A stretch of 64,000 nt of DNA from Salinispora tropica CNB-440 (GTDB lineage Bacteria; Actinomycetota; Actinomycetes; Mycobacteriales; Micromonosporaceae), in assembly GCF_000016425.1 (NCBI RefSeq), contig NC_009380.1, positions 2,112,144 through 2,176,143 of the forward strand, written 5' to 3'. The notes under the pieces are model-generated. The model saw only the letters and a program-made list of their open reading frames with translations. It was not told the DNA's origin and did no database searches. The translations under genes were made by a program, and so were the position numbers. Positions 38,416 to 52,447 of the stretch are shown piece after piece; position 1 is the stretch's first letter, and each line of letters starts with the position of its first letter.

Positions 38416-38808
38416 ATGGCACGCGTCAAGCGGGCTGTGAACGCCCAGAAGAAGCGCCGTACCCTGCTGGCGACCGCGAGTGGCTACCGCGGTCAGCGCT
38501 CCCGGCTGTACCGCAAGGCCAAGGAGCAGGTGCTGCACTCGATGCAGTACTCCTACCGGGACCGTCGTGACCGCAAGGGCGACTTCCGGCAGCTGTGGAT
38601 CCAGCGGATCAACGCGGGTGCCCGCGCCAACGGGCTCACCTACAACCGCCTGATCCAGGGCCTCAAGCTGGCCGGTATCGAGGTCGACCGGAAGATCCTG
38701 GCCGACCTGGCCGTCAACGACGCCGCCGCCTTCGCGGCGATTGTCGAGAAGGCCCGTGCGGCCGTCGCGGAAGAGGGCACCGGCGGCGCCGCGGCCCAGG
38801 CCGCCTGA
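38416..38808 (+). CDS. rplT: 50S ribosomal protein L20
   Basis: L20 binds 23S rRNA early in assembly and in several bacteria represses its own operon by binding the infC-rpmI leader. The 130-residue protein has [31 protein letters not shown] and [19 protein letters not shown], and an Ala-rich C-terminal extension of about 12 residues. GAAGGAGCTGAG precedes the ATG. Confidence 0.98.
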   Translation: MARVKRAVNAQKKRRTLLATASGYRGQRSRLYRKAKEQVLHSMQYSYRDRRDRKGDFRQLWIQRINAGARANGLTYNRLIQGLKLAGIEVDRKILADLAVNDAAAFAAIVEKARAAVAEEGTGGAAAQAA

Positions 38809-38837
38809 TCCACCCACGGCAGCGCGAGGCGTCTCCC

Positions 38838-39782
38838 ATGCAGTCACGACCGCACGGGAGGCGCCTCGACACCGTTTCCGGACCCCTCACCCCCCGCACC
38901 CCACGGATCGTGGCGGCCCGTCGGCTGCACCGCCGCCGGGACCGCGAGGCCACTGGTCGGTTCCTGGCCGAGGGCCCGCAGGCGGTCCGCGAGGCCTTGG
39001 CCCGACCGGGCACGGTCCTGGAACTCTTTGGTACGCCGGCAGCCCTGGATCGGTACCGGGACCTGGCCGCTCAGGCTGCCGCCGCTGACCTACCCGTCTC
39101 CGAGGCCACCGACGCGGCGCTCGCCGGGCTCGCCGAGACCGTCGCCCCGCAGGGCCTCATCGCCGTCTGCCAACACCTCGACCTACCGCTGGCCACCGCC
39201 CTCGCGCGAGCGCCACGGCTGGTCACAGTCCTCGCCGACATCCGTGATCCGGGCAACGCCGGTACGGTCCTGCGTACCGCCGACGCGGCCGGAGCCCAAG
39301 CAGTGGTCTTCGCCGGTACGGCCGTCGACCCCTACAACGGCAAGGTGGTGCGGGCGTCGGCGGGCAGCCTGTTCCACGTGGACGTGGTGCGTGCGCCCGA
39401 TCCGCTTCAGGTCATCGCCGACCTACGGACTGCCGGGCTCGCCGTGTTGGCTACCACCGGATACGGCGCGGACGACCTGGACGACCTGGCCGATGCCGGC
39501 CGGTTGGCCGCCCCCACCGCCTGGGTGTTTGGCTCCGAGGCGCACGGCTTGCCAGTCGAGCTGACCGCGGCCGCCGAGGCCCGGGTCCGGGTACCGCTGC
39601 ATGGGCGGGCCGAGAGCCTTAACCTGGCTGCCGCAGCGGCGGTGTGCCTGTACGCTTCAGCGAGAGCGCAGCGTCGGCCGTCGCCCCCGCACGCGGTTGC
39701 GGCGGTAGCCGCGGTCGAGGACGTAGCCGCGGTTGAGGACGTAGCCGCGATCGAGACAGCAAAGGAGAGCGGCCGCCCGTGA
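38838..39782 (+). CDS. SpoU/TrmH-family RNA 2'-O-methyltransferase
   Basis: The 314-residue protein has an N-terminal L30e-like substrate-binding domain (RRDREATGRFLAEGPQAVREA) and a knotted SPOUT methyltransferase domain with the three family motifs: ADIRDPGNAGTVLRTADAAG, WVFGSEAHGLP and VPLHGRAESLNLAAAAAV. By analogy with neighbours of rplT and pheS in other actinobacteria it probably methylates 23S rRNA or a tRNA; the target cannot be read from the sequence. The C-terminus carries three copies of a six-residue repeat (AAVEDV) that is outside the enzyme core. Confidence 0.92.
   Translation: MQSRPHGRRLDTVSGPLTPRTPRIVAARRLHRRRDREATGRFLAEGPQAVREALARPGTVLELFGTPAALDRYRDLAAQAAAADLPVSEATDAALAGLAETVAPQGLIAVCQHLDLPLATALARAPRLVTVLADIRDPGNAGTVLRTADAAGAQAVVFAGTAVDPYNGKVVRASAGSLFHVDVVRAPDPLQVIADLRTAGLAVLATTGYGADDLDDLADAGRLAAPTAWVFGSEAHGLPVELTAAAEARVRVPLHGRAESLNLAAAAAVCLYASARAQRRPSPPHAVAAVAAVEDVAAVEDVAAIETAKESGRP
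39703..39756 (+). repeat. Three 18-bp tandem repeats at the 3' end of the methyltransferase gene
   Basis: GTAGCCGCGGTCGAGGAC is repeated at 39703, 39721 and 39739, the second with one and the third with several changes. It is in frame and encodes VAAVEDVAAVEDVAAIET. The copies are probably variable between strains. Confidence 0.85.
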
Positions 39783-39804
39783 ACGCGCAACGGCGTTCGT
39801 TTAG

Positions 39805-41016
<1,212 letters not shown>

Positions 41017-41052
41017 GCGCGGGCACGAGTTACGGAGACGGTGATCTGAGTC

Positions 41053-43638
41053 ATGCGAGTTTCTGTCAGTTGGCTGCGTGAGTACGTTGACCTGCCGGCG
41101 CATCTGACCCCGGCCGACCTCGAGCAGTCCCTGGTCGGTCTTGGTCTCGAGGTGGAGTCCATCGTGGACCTGGCCGGTACGGTCACCGGGCCGCTGGTCG
41201 TCGGCGAGGTGCGGGAGATTGAGGAGCTGACCGGCTTCAAGAAGCCGATTCGCTTCTGTCGGGTGGACGTGGGTGACGCCAACGGCACCGGCGAGTTGCA
41301 GGAGATCGTCTGCGGGGCGCGCAACTTCGCGGTCGGTGACCGGGTGGTGGTGATCCTCCCCGGCGGGGTGCTGCCCGGTAACTTCGCGATCGGGGCGCGC
41401 CGGACGTACGGGCGTAACTCCAGGGGCATGATCTGCTCGGCGAAGGAACTGGGCCTGGGCGACGACCATGCCGGCATCATTGTGCTGCCGGGCTCCAGCC
41501 CCGCCAAGCCGGGCGACGACGCCCGCCCCGTGGTTGGCCTCGACGACGTGGTGGTCGAGGTGGAGCTGACCCCGGACCGGGGTTACCAGATGTCGGTGCG
41601 GGGGATCGCCCGGGAGCTGTCGCACGCGTTCGGGGTGCCGTTTCGGGATCCGGGGCTCGCGTCCGCCCCGGCCGGGACCGAAGCGCCCGCGTACCCGGTG
41701 GAGGTGCGGGATCCCGTCGGCTGTGACCGGTTCGCGGCGCGGATGGTACGTGGCGTCAACCCGGCCGCGCCGTCGCCGGCCTGGATGGTCCAACGGCTCA
41801 CCACCGCCGGCATTCGCAGCCTCTCGCTGCCGGTCGATATCACCAACTACGTGATGCTCGAGCTGGGCCAGCCGATGCACGCCTTCGACGCGGACCGGAT
41901 CACCGGCTCGCTGGTGGTCCGCCGGGCCGTGGCGGGGGAGCAGTTGACCACCCTGGACGGGGTGGTGCGCACGCTCGTCGCCGAGGACATGGTGATCTCT
42001 GATGCGGGGCTGCCGAATCCGAACCCGGCTGCGGGCGCGGACGCCGGTGCCCCGATTTCGCTCGCTGCCGTCATGGGTGGGGAGAGCAGCGAGGTGGTCG
42101 CGGAGACCAGCAACGTGTTGTTCGAGGCGGCCCACTGGGATCCGGTGATGGTGGGGCGCACCGCCCGCCGGCACCGGCTGTTCAGCGCGGCAGCCAAGCG
42201 GTGGGAGCGGGGCGTCGACCCAGCCCTGCCGTTGGTTGCCATCGACCGGGCGGTGCGGCTGCTGGTGGAGCATGGCGGCGGCGCGACCGGTGCGGAGATC
42301 CTCGATATCGATCATCGAACGTCGCCGGTACCGGTGGTCATGCCGGCGGACCTGCCGTCTCGACGGGTCGGGGTGGCCTACCCGGCGGACCGGGTGGCTG
42401 CCCTGCTCACCGAGATCGGCTGCACGGTTGCCGCCGGCCCGGATCAGCTCACCGCGGATCCGGGTGAGGTGGGTGTCGCCGCTGGTGGCGCGGTCTCGTT
42501 CGTGGTTACCCCGCCGACCTGGCGACCCGACCTGACCGACCCGGCCGACCTGGTCGAGGAGGTGGTCCGTCTCGACGGCTACGACCGGGTGCCGGCGGTG
42601 CTGCCGGTGGCCCCCGCCGGCCGGGGCTTGACCTGGCAGCAGCGGCGCCGGCGGGCGGTGGCCAGGATGCTCGCCGACCGGGGGTACGTGGAGGTGCTCT
42701 GCTCGCCGTTCGTGGCGGTCGAGCTGGCCGACCAGCTGGGCCTGCCGGCCGGCGATGCGCGGCGGCGGGCGGTGCGGCTGGCCAACCCGCTGTCGGAGGA
42801 GGAGCCGGCGCTGCGGACGACGCTGCTTGGTCCGCTGCTCGGTGTGCTCCGGCGGAACCTGGGCCGGGGCCAGCGGGACCTCGCGCTGTACGAGATCGGG
42901 ACGGTCTTCCACCCGCGGACCGAGGCCGGCACTCCGCCGCGGATGGGGGTGGAGCACCGGCCGTCGGACGCGGAGCTCGCCGCCGCCGATGCGGTGCTGC
43001 CGGAGCAGCCCCAGCACGTCGCCGTGGTGCTCGCCGGTGAGGTCGAGCCGGGTGGCTGGTGGGGCGAGGGGCGCCCGGCCGGCTGGGCGGACGCGGTCGA
43101 GGCGGCCCGGACGGTGCTCGCCGCCGCCGGTATTCCCGAGGACCGGGTGACCGTGCGGGCCGTGGAGCACGCCCCCTGGCACCCCGGGCGCTGTGCGCAG
43201 CTGGTGGTGGACGGCGTGACTGTCGGGTACGCGGGGGAGCTGCATCCGGCGGTGATCGCCGGGTTGGAGTTGCCCCGCCGTACCGCGGCGATGGAGCTGG
43301 ACCTGGACGCGGTCCCGGCGGCCCCGGTGCGGCAGGCCCCGGTGATCTCGTCCTTCCCGCCCGCCCTGATCGATGTGGCGCTGGTGGTCGATGTCGACGT
43401 GCCGGTCGCCCAGGTGCAGGGGGCGCTGGTGGAGGGGGCCGGCGAGCTGTTGGAGTCGGTCCGGCTCTTCGACGTGTACGCCGGTGAGCAGCTCGGCGCG
43501 GGTCGTCGGTCGTTGGCGTACAAGCTGACCTTCCGTGCGCCGGATCGGACGCTGACGGTGGAGGAGGCGGTCGCGGCGCGGGACGCGGCGGTTGCCGCTG
43601 TCGCGGAGCGTTTCGGCGCAACCCTCCGGGGCGTGTGA
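41053..43638 (+). CDS. pheT: Phenylalanyl-tRNA synthetase beta subunit
   Basis: PheT carries the editing site and tRNA anticodon contacts. The 861-residue protein has, in order, an N-terminal part (MRVSVSWLREYVDLPA), a tRNA-binding OB domain (~40-150), the B3/B4 editing domain (~210-390), a B5 domain (~420-490), the catalytic-like B6/B7 part and a C-terminal ferredoxin-fold anticodon-binding domain (SSFPPALIDVALVV, ~775-861). It lies 36 bases after pheS and is followed by a strong terminator. Confidence 0.96.
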   Translation: MRVSVSWLREYVDLPAHLTPADLEQSLVGLGLEVESIVDLAGTVTGPLVVGEVREIEELTGFKKPIRFCRVDVGDANGTGELQEIVCGARNFAVGDRVVVILPGGVLPGNFAIGARRTYGRNSRGMICSAKELGLGDDHAGIIVLPGSSPAKPGDDARPVVGLDDVVVEVELTPDRGYQMSVRGIARELSHAFGVPFRDPGLASAPAGTEAPAYPVEVRDPVGCDRFAARMVRGVNPAAPSPAWMVQRLTTAGIRSLSLPVDITNYVMLELGQPMHAFDADRITGSLVVRRAVAGEQLTTLDGVVRTLVAEDMVISDAGLPNPNPAAGADAGAPISLAAVMGGESSEVVAETSNVLFEAAHWDPVMVGRTARRHRLFSAAAKRWERGVDPALPLVAIDRAVRLLVEHGGGATGAEILDIDHRTSPVPVVMPADLPSRRVGVAYPADRVAALLTEIGCTVAAGPDQLTADPGEVGVAAGGAVSFVVTPPTWRPDLTDPADLVEEVVRLDGYDRVPAVLPVAPAGRGLTWQQRRRRAVARMLADRGYVEVLCSPFVAVELADQLGLPAGDARRRAVRLANPLSEEEPALRTTLLGPLLGVLRRNLGRGQRDLALYEIGTVFHPRTEAGTPPRMGVEHRPSDAELAAADAVLPEQPQHVAVVLAGEVEPGGWWGEGRPAGWADAVEAARTVLAAAGIPEDRVTVRAVEHAPWHPGRCAQLVVDGVTVGYAGELHPAVIAGLELPRRTAAMELDLDAVPAAPVRQAPVISSFPPALIDVALVVDVDVPVAQVQGALVEGAGELLESVRLFDVYAGEQLGAGRRSLAYKLTFRAPDRTLTVEEAVAARDAAVAAVAERFGATLRGV

Positions 43639-43682
43639 GGGGCACCGACCTCGCCCGTATCCCCTGTTTGGTGCGCTCTCCC

Positions 43683-43714
43683 GGGCCCGCGTCGCAACCG
43701 CGACGCGGGCCCTT
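43683..43714 (+). terminator. Terminator after pheT
   Basis: A perfect 13-bp stem (GGGCCCGCGTCGC and its complement) with an AACC loop, followed by TT, ends the pheST transcript before the arginine operon. Confidence 0.85.
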
Positions 43715-43750
43715 CCGCGTGGGGCTGCCGGTGATCCGAAACACGACTTC

Positions 43751-43810
43751 ATCACCATGCACTGCTTTGTATGATCATGCAGTCGCTGCTAACCTTCACT
43801 GCATTGTCAT
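43751..43810 (+). promoter_or_regulatory. Promoter and putative ArgR operator of the arginine operon
   Basis: TTGTAT (43767-43772) and TAACCT (43790-43795) are 17 bases apart and form a promoter-like pair. TGTATGATCATGCA (43769-43782) is a 14-bp inverted repeat with one mismatch, and related ATGCA or TGCAT half-sites occur at 43757 and 43799. Clustered AT-rich palindromes at this place, in front of argC in an operon that includes argR, fit ARG boxes. Confidence 0.55.
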
Positions 43811-43822
43811 ACGGAGGTAGGT

Positions 43823-44824
43823 ATGGGGATCCGAGTTGCGGTCGCTGGGGCGAGCGGTTACGCCGGGGGAGAACTGCTGCGCCTGATCACCGGGCACCCG
43901 GAGTTCGACCTGGTCGCCGCCACCGCGCACAGCCAGGCCGGACACCGGTTGGACACCGTGCATCCGCAGCTGACCGGGCTGGAATTGGTTCTGGCCGAGA
44001 CCGACCCGGCTGCCCTGGCCGATGCCGACCTGGTTTTCCTGGCGCTGCCGCACGGTGAGTCGGCAACGCTGGCCGCGCAGTTGCCGCCAAAGGTGCGCGT
44101 GGTTGACCTCGGTGCCGATCACCGGTTGGCCGACCCGTACGCGTGGGCCAACTACTACGGCGGTACCCACGCCGGGCAGTGGACCTACGGTCTGCCCGAG
44201 CTGCCGGGCCAGCGCGAGCGGATCGCCGCCACGACCCGGGTGGCCAACCCCGGCTGCTACGCCAGCGCCATCGTCCTGGCGCTCGCCCCGCTGATCGCCG
44301 CCGGTGCGGCTCAGCCGGCCGACGTGGTGGTGGTGGCCGCCTCCGGTGCCTCGGGCGCCGGTCGCGCCGCCAAGGCGCACCTGATCGCCGGTGAGGTCAT
44401 GGGTGACCTGTCGCCGTACCGGGTCGGTGCGCACCAGCACGTTCCGGAGATCAAGCAGGCGACCGGGGCGACCAGCCTGTCGTTCACCCCGGTGCTGGCG
44501 CCGATGCCACGGGGGATCCTCGCGACCGTCACCGCCGTGCCCGTACGCGACGTCGACCCGCAGGCGGTGCTCGCCGAGGCGTACGCGGACGCGCCCTTCG
44601 TGCACGTGCTGCCCGAGGGGCGGTGGCCACACACCGCCGCGACCCTCGGCTCCAACTCCTGCCACCTGCAGGCGACCGTTGACGTGGACGCCGGGCGGTT
44701 GATCGTGGTCAGCGGCCTGGACAACCTCGGTCGGGGCGCGGCCGGGCAGGCCGTGCAGAACGCCAACATCATGCTCGGTCTGCCGGAGACCACCGGTCTG
44801 TCTGTCTGGGGAGTTAGCCCATGA
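43823..44824 (+). CDS. argC: N-acetyl-gamma-glutamyl-phosphate reductase
   Basis: ArgC reduces N-acetylglutamyl phosphate to the semialdehyde with NADPH. The 333-residue protein has the dinucleotide loop AGASGYAGGELLRL near the N-terminus, the catalytic cysteine in NPGCYASAIVLAL (about residue 147), and the catalytic His region VGAHQHVPEI. ACGGAGG precedes the ATG. It is the first gene of argCJBDFRGH and overlaps argJ (ATGA). Confidence 0.97.
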   Translation: MGIRVAVAGASGYAGGELLRLITGHPEFDLVAATAHSQAGHRLDTVHPQLTGLELVLAETDPAALADADLVFLALPHGESATLAAQLPPKVRVVDLGADHRLADPYAWANYYGGTHAGQWTYGLPELPGQRERIAATTRVANPGCYASAIVLALAPLIAAGAAQPADVVVVAASGASGAGRAAKAHLIAGEVMGDLSPYRVGAHQHVPEIKQATGATSLSFTPVLAPMPRGILATVTAVPVRDVDPQAVLAEAYADAPFVHVLPEGRWPHTAATLGSNSCHLQATVDVDAGRLIVVSGLDNLGRGAAGQAVQNANIMLGLPETTGLSVWGVSP

Positions 44825-45993
44825 GCGTCACGACTCCCCGCGGATTCCGGGCGGCCGGAGTGTCCGCCGGGCTCAAGGAGGGTGGGGCGGCCGATGTCGC
44901 CCTGGTCGTCAACGACGGCCCGCACGCCGGGGCGGCCGGTGTCTTCACCAACAACCGGGTGAAGGCCGCACCGGTGCTCTGGACCCAGCAGGTCGTCCAG
45001 GGCGGTCTGGTCCGCGCCGCGGTACTCAACTCGGGCGGCGCCAACGCCTGCACCGGCCCCGGCGGCTTCCAGGACACCCACGCCACCGCGGAGCACACCG
45101 CGGCGGTGCTGACCGCCGTCGCCCCCGGCTCGAGCCTCGGTGCGGGTGAGGTGGCCGTCTGCTCCACCGGTCTGATCGGCGAGCGGCTGCCCATGGACCG
45201 GCTCCTGCCCGGAGTGCGTACGGCAGTCGGGACGTTGAGCCAGGATGGGGGCCCGGCAGCCGCCGAAGCCATCATGACCACCGACTCCCGGCCGAAGAAC
45301 GGGGTCGCACACGGTGCGGGTTTCACCGTGGGTGGCATGGCCAAGGGCGCGGGCATGCTCGCCCCGGCGATGGCCACGATGCTCAGCGTGCTCACCACCG
45401 ACGCGGTGGCTGACCCGGAGACCCTGGACGCGGCGTTGCGGGCCGCCTGCCGGGTCACCTTCGACCGGGTCGACTCGGACGGGTGCATGTCCACCAACGA
45501 CACGGTGCTACTGCTGGCCAGCGGTGCGAGCGGCGTCGTGCCCACCGAGGCCGAGCTGACCGCCGTGGTCACCGCCGTCGCTCACGACCTCGCGCAGCAG
45601 CTCGTCGCCGACGCCGAGGGCGCCACCAAGCAGATCACGATCGACGTGGTCGGCGCGGCGAGCGAGGACGACGCCGTCGAGGTGGGCCGGACCGTGGCCC
45701 GGAACAACCTGGTCAAGACCGCGCTGTTCGGCAACGACCCGAACTGGGGACGAATCCTCGCCGCGGTCGGCACCACCGCTGCGGCGTTCGAGCCAGAGCG
45801 GGTCGATGTGGCCGTGAACGGGGTGTGGGTGTGCCGGGACGGCGCCGCCGCCGAGGATCGGTCGAAGGTCGACCTCGGGGGCGTGGACGTCACCATCTGC
45901 ATCGACCTGCGGGCAGGCGCGGCCGCGGCGACAATCTGGACCAACGACCTGTCACACGGGTACGTGCACGAGAACTCGGCGTACTCGTCGTGA
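44821..45993 (+). CDS. argJ: Glutamate N-acetyltransferase (ornithine acetyltransferase), self-processing
   Basis: ArgJ recycles the acetyl group from N-acetylornithine to glutamate, so the pathway runs as a cycle. The 390-residue precursor has the self-cleavage site in [16 protein letters not shown]: the bond before the Thr of A-T-M-L is cut and that Thr becomes the nucleophile of the beta chain. Whether it can also use acetyl-CoA (bifunctional ArgJ) is not visible. A 61-base gap separates it from argB. Confidence 0.97.
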   Translation: MSVTTPRGFRAAGVSAGLKEGGAADVALVVNDGPHAGAAGVFTNNRVKAAPVLWTQQVVQGGLVRAAVLNSGGANACTGPGGFQDTHATAEHTAAVLTAVAPGSSLGAGEVAVCSTGLIGERLPMDRLLPGVRTAVGTLSQDGGPAAAEAIMTTDSRPKNGVAHGAGFTVGGMAKGAGMLAPAMATMLSVLTTDAVADPETLDAALRAACRVTFDRVDSDGCMSTNDTVLLLASGASGVVPTEAELTAVVTAVAHDLAQQLVADAEGATKQITIDVVGAASEDDAVEVGRTVARNNLVKTALFGNDPNWGRILAAVGTTAAAFEPERVDVAVNGVWVCRDGAAAEDRSKVDLGGVDVTICIDLRAGAAAATIWTNDLSHGYVHENSAYSS

Positions 45994-46054
45994 CCACGAG
46001 GATCGCCGTGTGTTGGTGCGGCACCGCAACCTTGGACGGAAGGAAGGTTCGGGC

Positions 46055-46938
46055 ATGAGTGTCACCGCGGATCTCACCGGCGCTCAGGCCAAGGCCGCCA
46101 CCCTGATCGAGGCGCTGCCGTGGCTGGCCCGTTTCGCGGGTTCGTGCGTCGTGGTCAAGTACGGCGGCAACGCCATGGCCGACCCAGAGCTGCGGCGGGA
46201 GTTCGCCGCGGACATGGTCTTTCTCCGCTACGCGGGCCTGAAGCCGGTCGTGGTGCACGGGGGCGGCCCGCAGATCTCGGTCATGCTGGACCGGCTCGGC
46301 ATCGACAGCGAGTTCCGGGGTGGGCTGCGGGTCACCACCCCGGAGGTGATGGACGTGGTCCGGATGGTGCTCCTGGGCCAGGTCGGCCGGGAACTGGTCG
46401 GGCTGATCAACGCGCACGGTCCGTTCGCCATGGGGCTCTCCGGCGAGGACGGGGGTCTGTTCACCGCGGTCCGACGGCAGGCGTACGTCGATGGGCAGCC
46501 GGTCGACATCGGCCAGGTCGGCGATGTGGAGTCGGCGGACATCTCGGCGGTGACCCACCTGCTCGAGGCCGGCCGGATCCCGGTGCTCTCGACGGTGGCC
46601 CCGGATGCGGACGGCGTGCCGCACAACCTCAACGCGGACACCGCCGCCGCGGCCCTGGCGATCGCCCTGCGGGCGCGCAAGCTGGTCGTCCTGACCGATG
46701 TGCCGGGCCTGTACGCGAACTGGCCGGACCGGTCCAGCCTGGTCAGTGAGGTCACCGCGGACGAACTGGCGAAGCTGCTGCCGTCCCTGGAGTCGGGGAT
46801 GGTCCCCAAGATGGAGGCGTGCCTGCGGGCGGTGCGCGGGGGCGTGCCCGCCGCGCATGTCGTGGACGGGCGGGTCGCGCACTCCGTGTTGCTAGAGATT
46901 TTCACCTCGGAAGGCTTCGGAACCATGGTGACTCCCGG

Positions 46939-46942
<4 letters not shown>
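46055..46942 (+). CDS. argB: N-acetylglutamate kinase
   Basis: ArgB phosphorylates N-acetylglutamate and is the usual point of arginine feedback inhibition. The 295-residue protein has KYGGNAM near residue 30, [10 protein letters not shown] near residue 65, and DVPGLYANW and [13 protein letters not shown] in the ATP-binding C-lobe. The N-terminal helix that marks arginine-sensitive kinases ([14 protein letters not shown]) is present. ATG 46055 has AAGGAAGG upstream. The stop overlaps the argD start. Confidence 0.97.
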
Positions 46943-49697
<2,755 letters not shown>

Positions 49698-49705
<8 letters not shown>

Positions 49706-50906
49706 GCGGGTCGTTCTCGCGTACTCCGGAGGGCTGGACACCTCCGTCGCGATCCCGTACCTGGCCGAGCAGACCGGCGCCGAAGTGATCGCCGTGGCGG
49801 TCGACGTCGGGCAGGGCGGTGAGGACCTGGAGGCGATCCGGCAGCGGGCGCTCGACTGCGGGGCCGTGGAGTCCGAGCTGGTTGACGCGCGTGAGGAGTT
49901 CGCCGCCGAGTACTGCCTGCCCGCGGTCCGCGCCAACTCCCTCTACATGGACCGGTACCCGCTGGTCTCCGCCCTGTCCCGGCCGCTGATCGTCAAGCAC
50001 CTGGTGGCCGCTGCCCGCAAACACGGCGGCACCATCGTGTCGCACGGGTGCACCGGCAAGGGCAACGACCAGGTTCGCTTCGAGGTCGGCCTGGGGGCGC
50101 TCGCCCCGGATCTGCGGATCGTCGCCCCAGCCCGGGACTTCGCCTGGACCCGGGACAAGGCGATCGCGTTCGCCGAGGAGAAGGGGCTGCCGATCGACGT
50201 GTCGGCGAAGTCGCCCTACTCGATCGACCAGAACCTGTGGGGCCGTGCCGTCGAGACCGGCTTCCTGGAGGACATCTGGAACCCGCCGATCGAGGACCTG
50301 TACTCGTACACCGCTGACCCGGCCGAGCCGCGGGACGCCGACGAGGTCGTCATCACCTTCGACGCCGGCAACCCGGTCGCCATCGACGGGGAGACGGTCA
50401 CCCCGTACCAGGCGATCCTGGAGCTGAACCGGCGTGCCGGCGCGCAGGGCGTCGGCCGGCTGGACATGGTCGAGGACCGGCTCGTGGGGATCAAGAGCCG
50501 CGAGGTGTACGAGGCGCCGGGCGCGATCGCGCTGATCACCGCCCACCAGGAGCTGGAGGCGGTCACCGTCGAGCGGGACCTCGCCCGGTTCAAGCGCAGC
50601 GTGGACCAGCGCTGGGGCGAGCTGGTCTACGACGGCCTGTGGTTCTCTCCGCTGAAGGACGCGCTGGACGCCTTCGTCGACGACGCGCAGCAGCACGTCT
50701 CCGGCGAGGTACGGCTCACCCTGCACGGCGGGCGGGTCACCGCCACCGGCCGGCGGTCCGAGGCCAGCCTGTACGACTTCGGCATGGCCACCTACGACAC
50801 CGGTGACACCTTCGACCAGTCCCTGGCCAAGGGGTTCGTGCAGCTGTGGGGCCTGCCCAGCAAGTTGTCGGCGGCGCGGGACGCCCGGCTGGGTGGGGCG
50901 CGGTGA
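49698..50906 (+). CDS. argG: Argininosuccinate synthase
   Basis: ArgG joins citrulline and aspartate with ATP. The 402-residue protein starts [20 protein letters not shown], with the ATP pyrophosphatase P-loop SGGLDTS, and carries [13 protein letters not shown] and [28 protein letters not shown] lies before the ATG, which is inside the end of argR. Its stop overlaps the argH GTG. Confidence 0.97.
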
Positions 50907-52381
50907 GCGCTGCCACAATGGGCGGGGTGGACGACAAGAGCCTGACCGAGAACAGCGCAGCCACCAATCGGACCAGCCTGTGGGGAGCCCGCTTCGCGGG
51001 CGGCCCGGCCGAGGCACTCGCCCGGCTGTCGGTGAGCGTGCAGTTCGATTGGCGGCTCGCCCCCTACGACCTCGCGGGATCCCGGGCGCACGCCCGGGTC
51101 CTGGCCGGTGCCGGCCTGCTGGACGCCGAGGAGCTGGGACAGATCCTGGCGGCCCTGGACGACCTGGAGGCCGCCTGCGCCGCCGGCACGTTCCGGCCCA
51201 CGGTTGACGACGAGGACGTGCACACCGCCCTGGAGCGGGGGCTGCTGGAACGACTCGGCCGGCTCGGCGGCAAACTGCGCGCCGGCCGCTCCCGCAACGA
51301 CCAGGTCGCCACGGACCTGCGGCTCTACCTGCGCGACCACGCCCGGGGCGTGGCCGCTGCGCTGGTCGAGCTGGCCGAGGCGTTGGTCGAGCAGGCCGGA
51401 CGGCACGTGGACACCGCAACACCGGGCATGACGCATCTGCAGCCCGCCCAGCCGGTCACCTTCGGGCACTGGCTGCTCGCCCATGTGCAGCCGCTGCTGC
51501 GCGACCTCCAGCGGCTGCGTGACTGGGACCACCGCACCGCGGTCAGTCCGCTCGGAGCCGGTGCCCTCGCCGGCTCCGGCCTGCCGCTGGACCCGATGGC
51601 GGTCGCCCGGGAACTCGGCTTCCGCACGTCCTTCGCCAACTCGATGGACGCCGTGGCCGACCGGGACTTCGTCGCCGAGTTCCTCTTCACCACCGCGCTG
51701 ATCGGCGTGCACCTGTCTCGTCTCGGCGAGGAGGTGGTGCTGTGGACGTCGCGGGAGTTCGGTTGGGTGGAGCTGGATGACGCCTTCGCCACCGGCTCGT
51801 CGATCATGCCGCAGAAGAAGAACGCGGACATCGCCGAGTTGGCCCGAGGCAAGTCCGGCCGGCTCGTCGGCGGGCTGGTGAACGTGCTCACCATGCTCAA
51901 GGGCCTGCCGATGACCTACGACCGGGACATGCAGGAGGACAAGGAGCCCGCCTTCGACGCGGTGGACACGCTGGAGCTGCTCCTGCCGGCCCTCGCGGGG
52001 ATGATCTCCACGATGACGGTACGGGTCGACCGGCTGGTCGCCGCCGCGCCGGAGGGCTTCTCGCTCGCCACCGAGGTGGCCGACTGGCTGGTCCGCCGTG
52101 AGGTGCCGTTCCGCGAGGCACACGAGATCACCGGCCGGTTGGTGGCGCTCTGCGTGGCCCGGGACTGCGCGCTCGACGAGGTCTCCGACGCCGACCTCGC
52201 CGCGGTCAGCGAGCACCTCGACCCGTCGGTGCGCGACGTGCTGTCGGTCCGGAGCGCGCTCGCCGCCCGCATCACCCCCGGCTCCACCGGCCCGGGACCG
52301 GTCGCCGACCAGCTCGCCGCCGCCGCCGACCAGCTCGCCGGCTGGCGGGAGTGGGCCGCCGAACGGGTCGTCCCCCGCTGA
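50903..52381 (+). CDS. argH: Argininosuccinate lyase
   Basis: ArgH splits argininosuccinate to arginine and fumarate, ending the pathway. The 492-residue protein has the superfamily signature [27 protein letters not shown] near the N-terminus, and the catalytic His in [19 protein letters not shown] chose the GTG at 50903, which overlaps the argG stop; ATG 50918 and GTG 50927 are alternatives, as the first ~25 residues are not conserved. A terminator-like hairpin follows. Confidence 0.96.
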   Translation: MSAATMGGVDDKSLTENSAATNRTSLWGARFAGGPAEALARLSVSVQFDWRLAPYDLAGSRAHARVLAGAGLLDAEELGQILAALDDLEAACAAGTFRPTVDDEDVHTALERGLLERLGRLGGKLRAGRSRNDQVATDLRLYLRDHARGVAAALVELAEALVEQAGRHVDTATPGMTHLQPAQPVTFGHWLLAHVQPLLRDLQRLRDWDHRTAVSPLGAGALAGSGLPLDPMAVARELGFRTSFANSMDAVADRDFVAEFLFTTALIGVHLSRLGEEVVLWTSREFGWVELDDAFATGSSIMPQKKNADIAELARGKSGRLVGGLVNVLTMLKGLPMTYDRDMQEDKEPAFDAVDTLELLLPALAGMISTMTVRVDRLVAAAPEGFSLATEVADWLVRREVPFREAHEITGRLVALCVARDCALDEVSDADLAAVSEHLDPSVRDVLSVRSALAARITPGSTGPGPVADQLAAAADQLAGWREWAAERVVPR

Positions 52382-52393
52382 CCAGCGCACCGA

Positions 52394-52427
52394 AGGTGTG
52401 GGCTACCCGCGCGGGCAGCCCACACCT
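52394..52427 (+). terminator. Terminator of the arginine operon
   Basis: AGGTGTGGGCT pairs with AGCCCACACCT over 11 bp, with a further CCCGC/GCGGG inner stem and one mismatch between the two. It lies 12 bases after the argH stop. Confidence 0.75.
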
Positions 52428-52434
52428 CCCGGGG

Positions 52435-52440
52435 TAGCGT
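52435..52440 (+). promoter_or_regulatory. -10 element of the methyladenine glycosylase gene (leaderless layout)
   Basis: TAGCGT ends 7 nt before the GTG start. It lies just after the arginine operon hairpin. Confidence 0.4.
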
Positions 52441-52447
52441 CGCGGCT

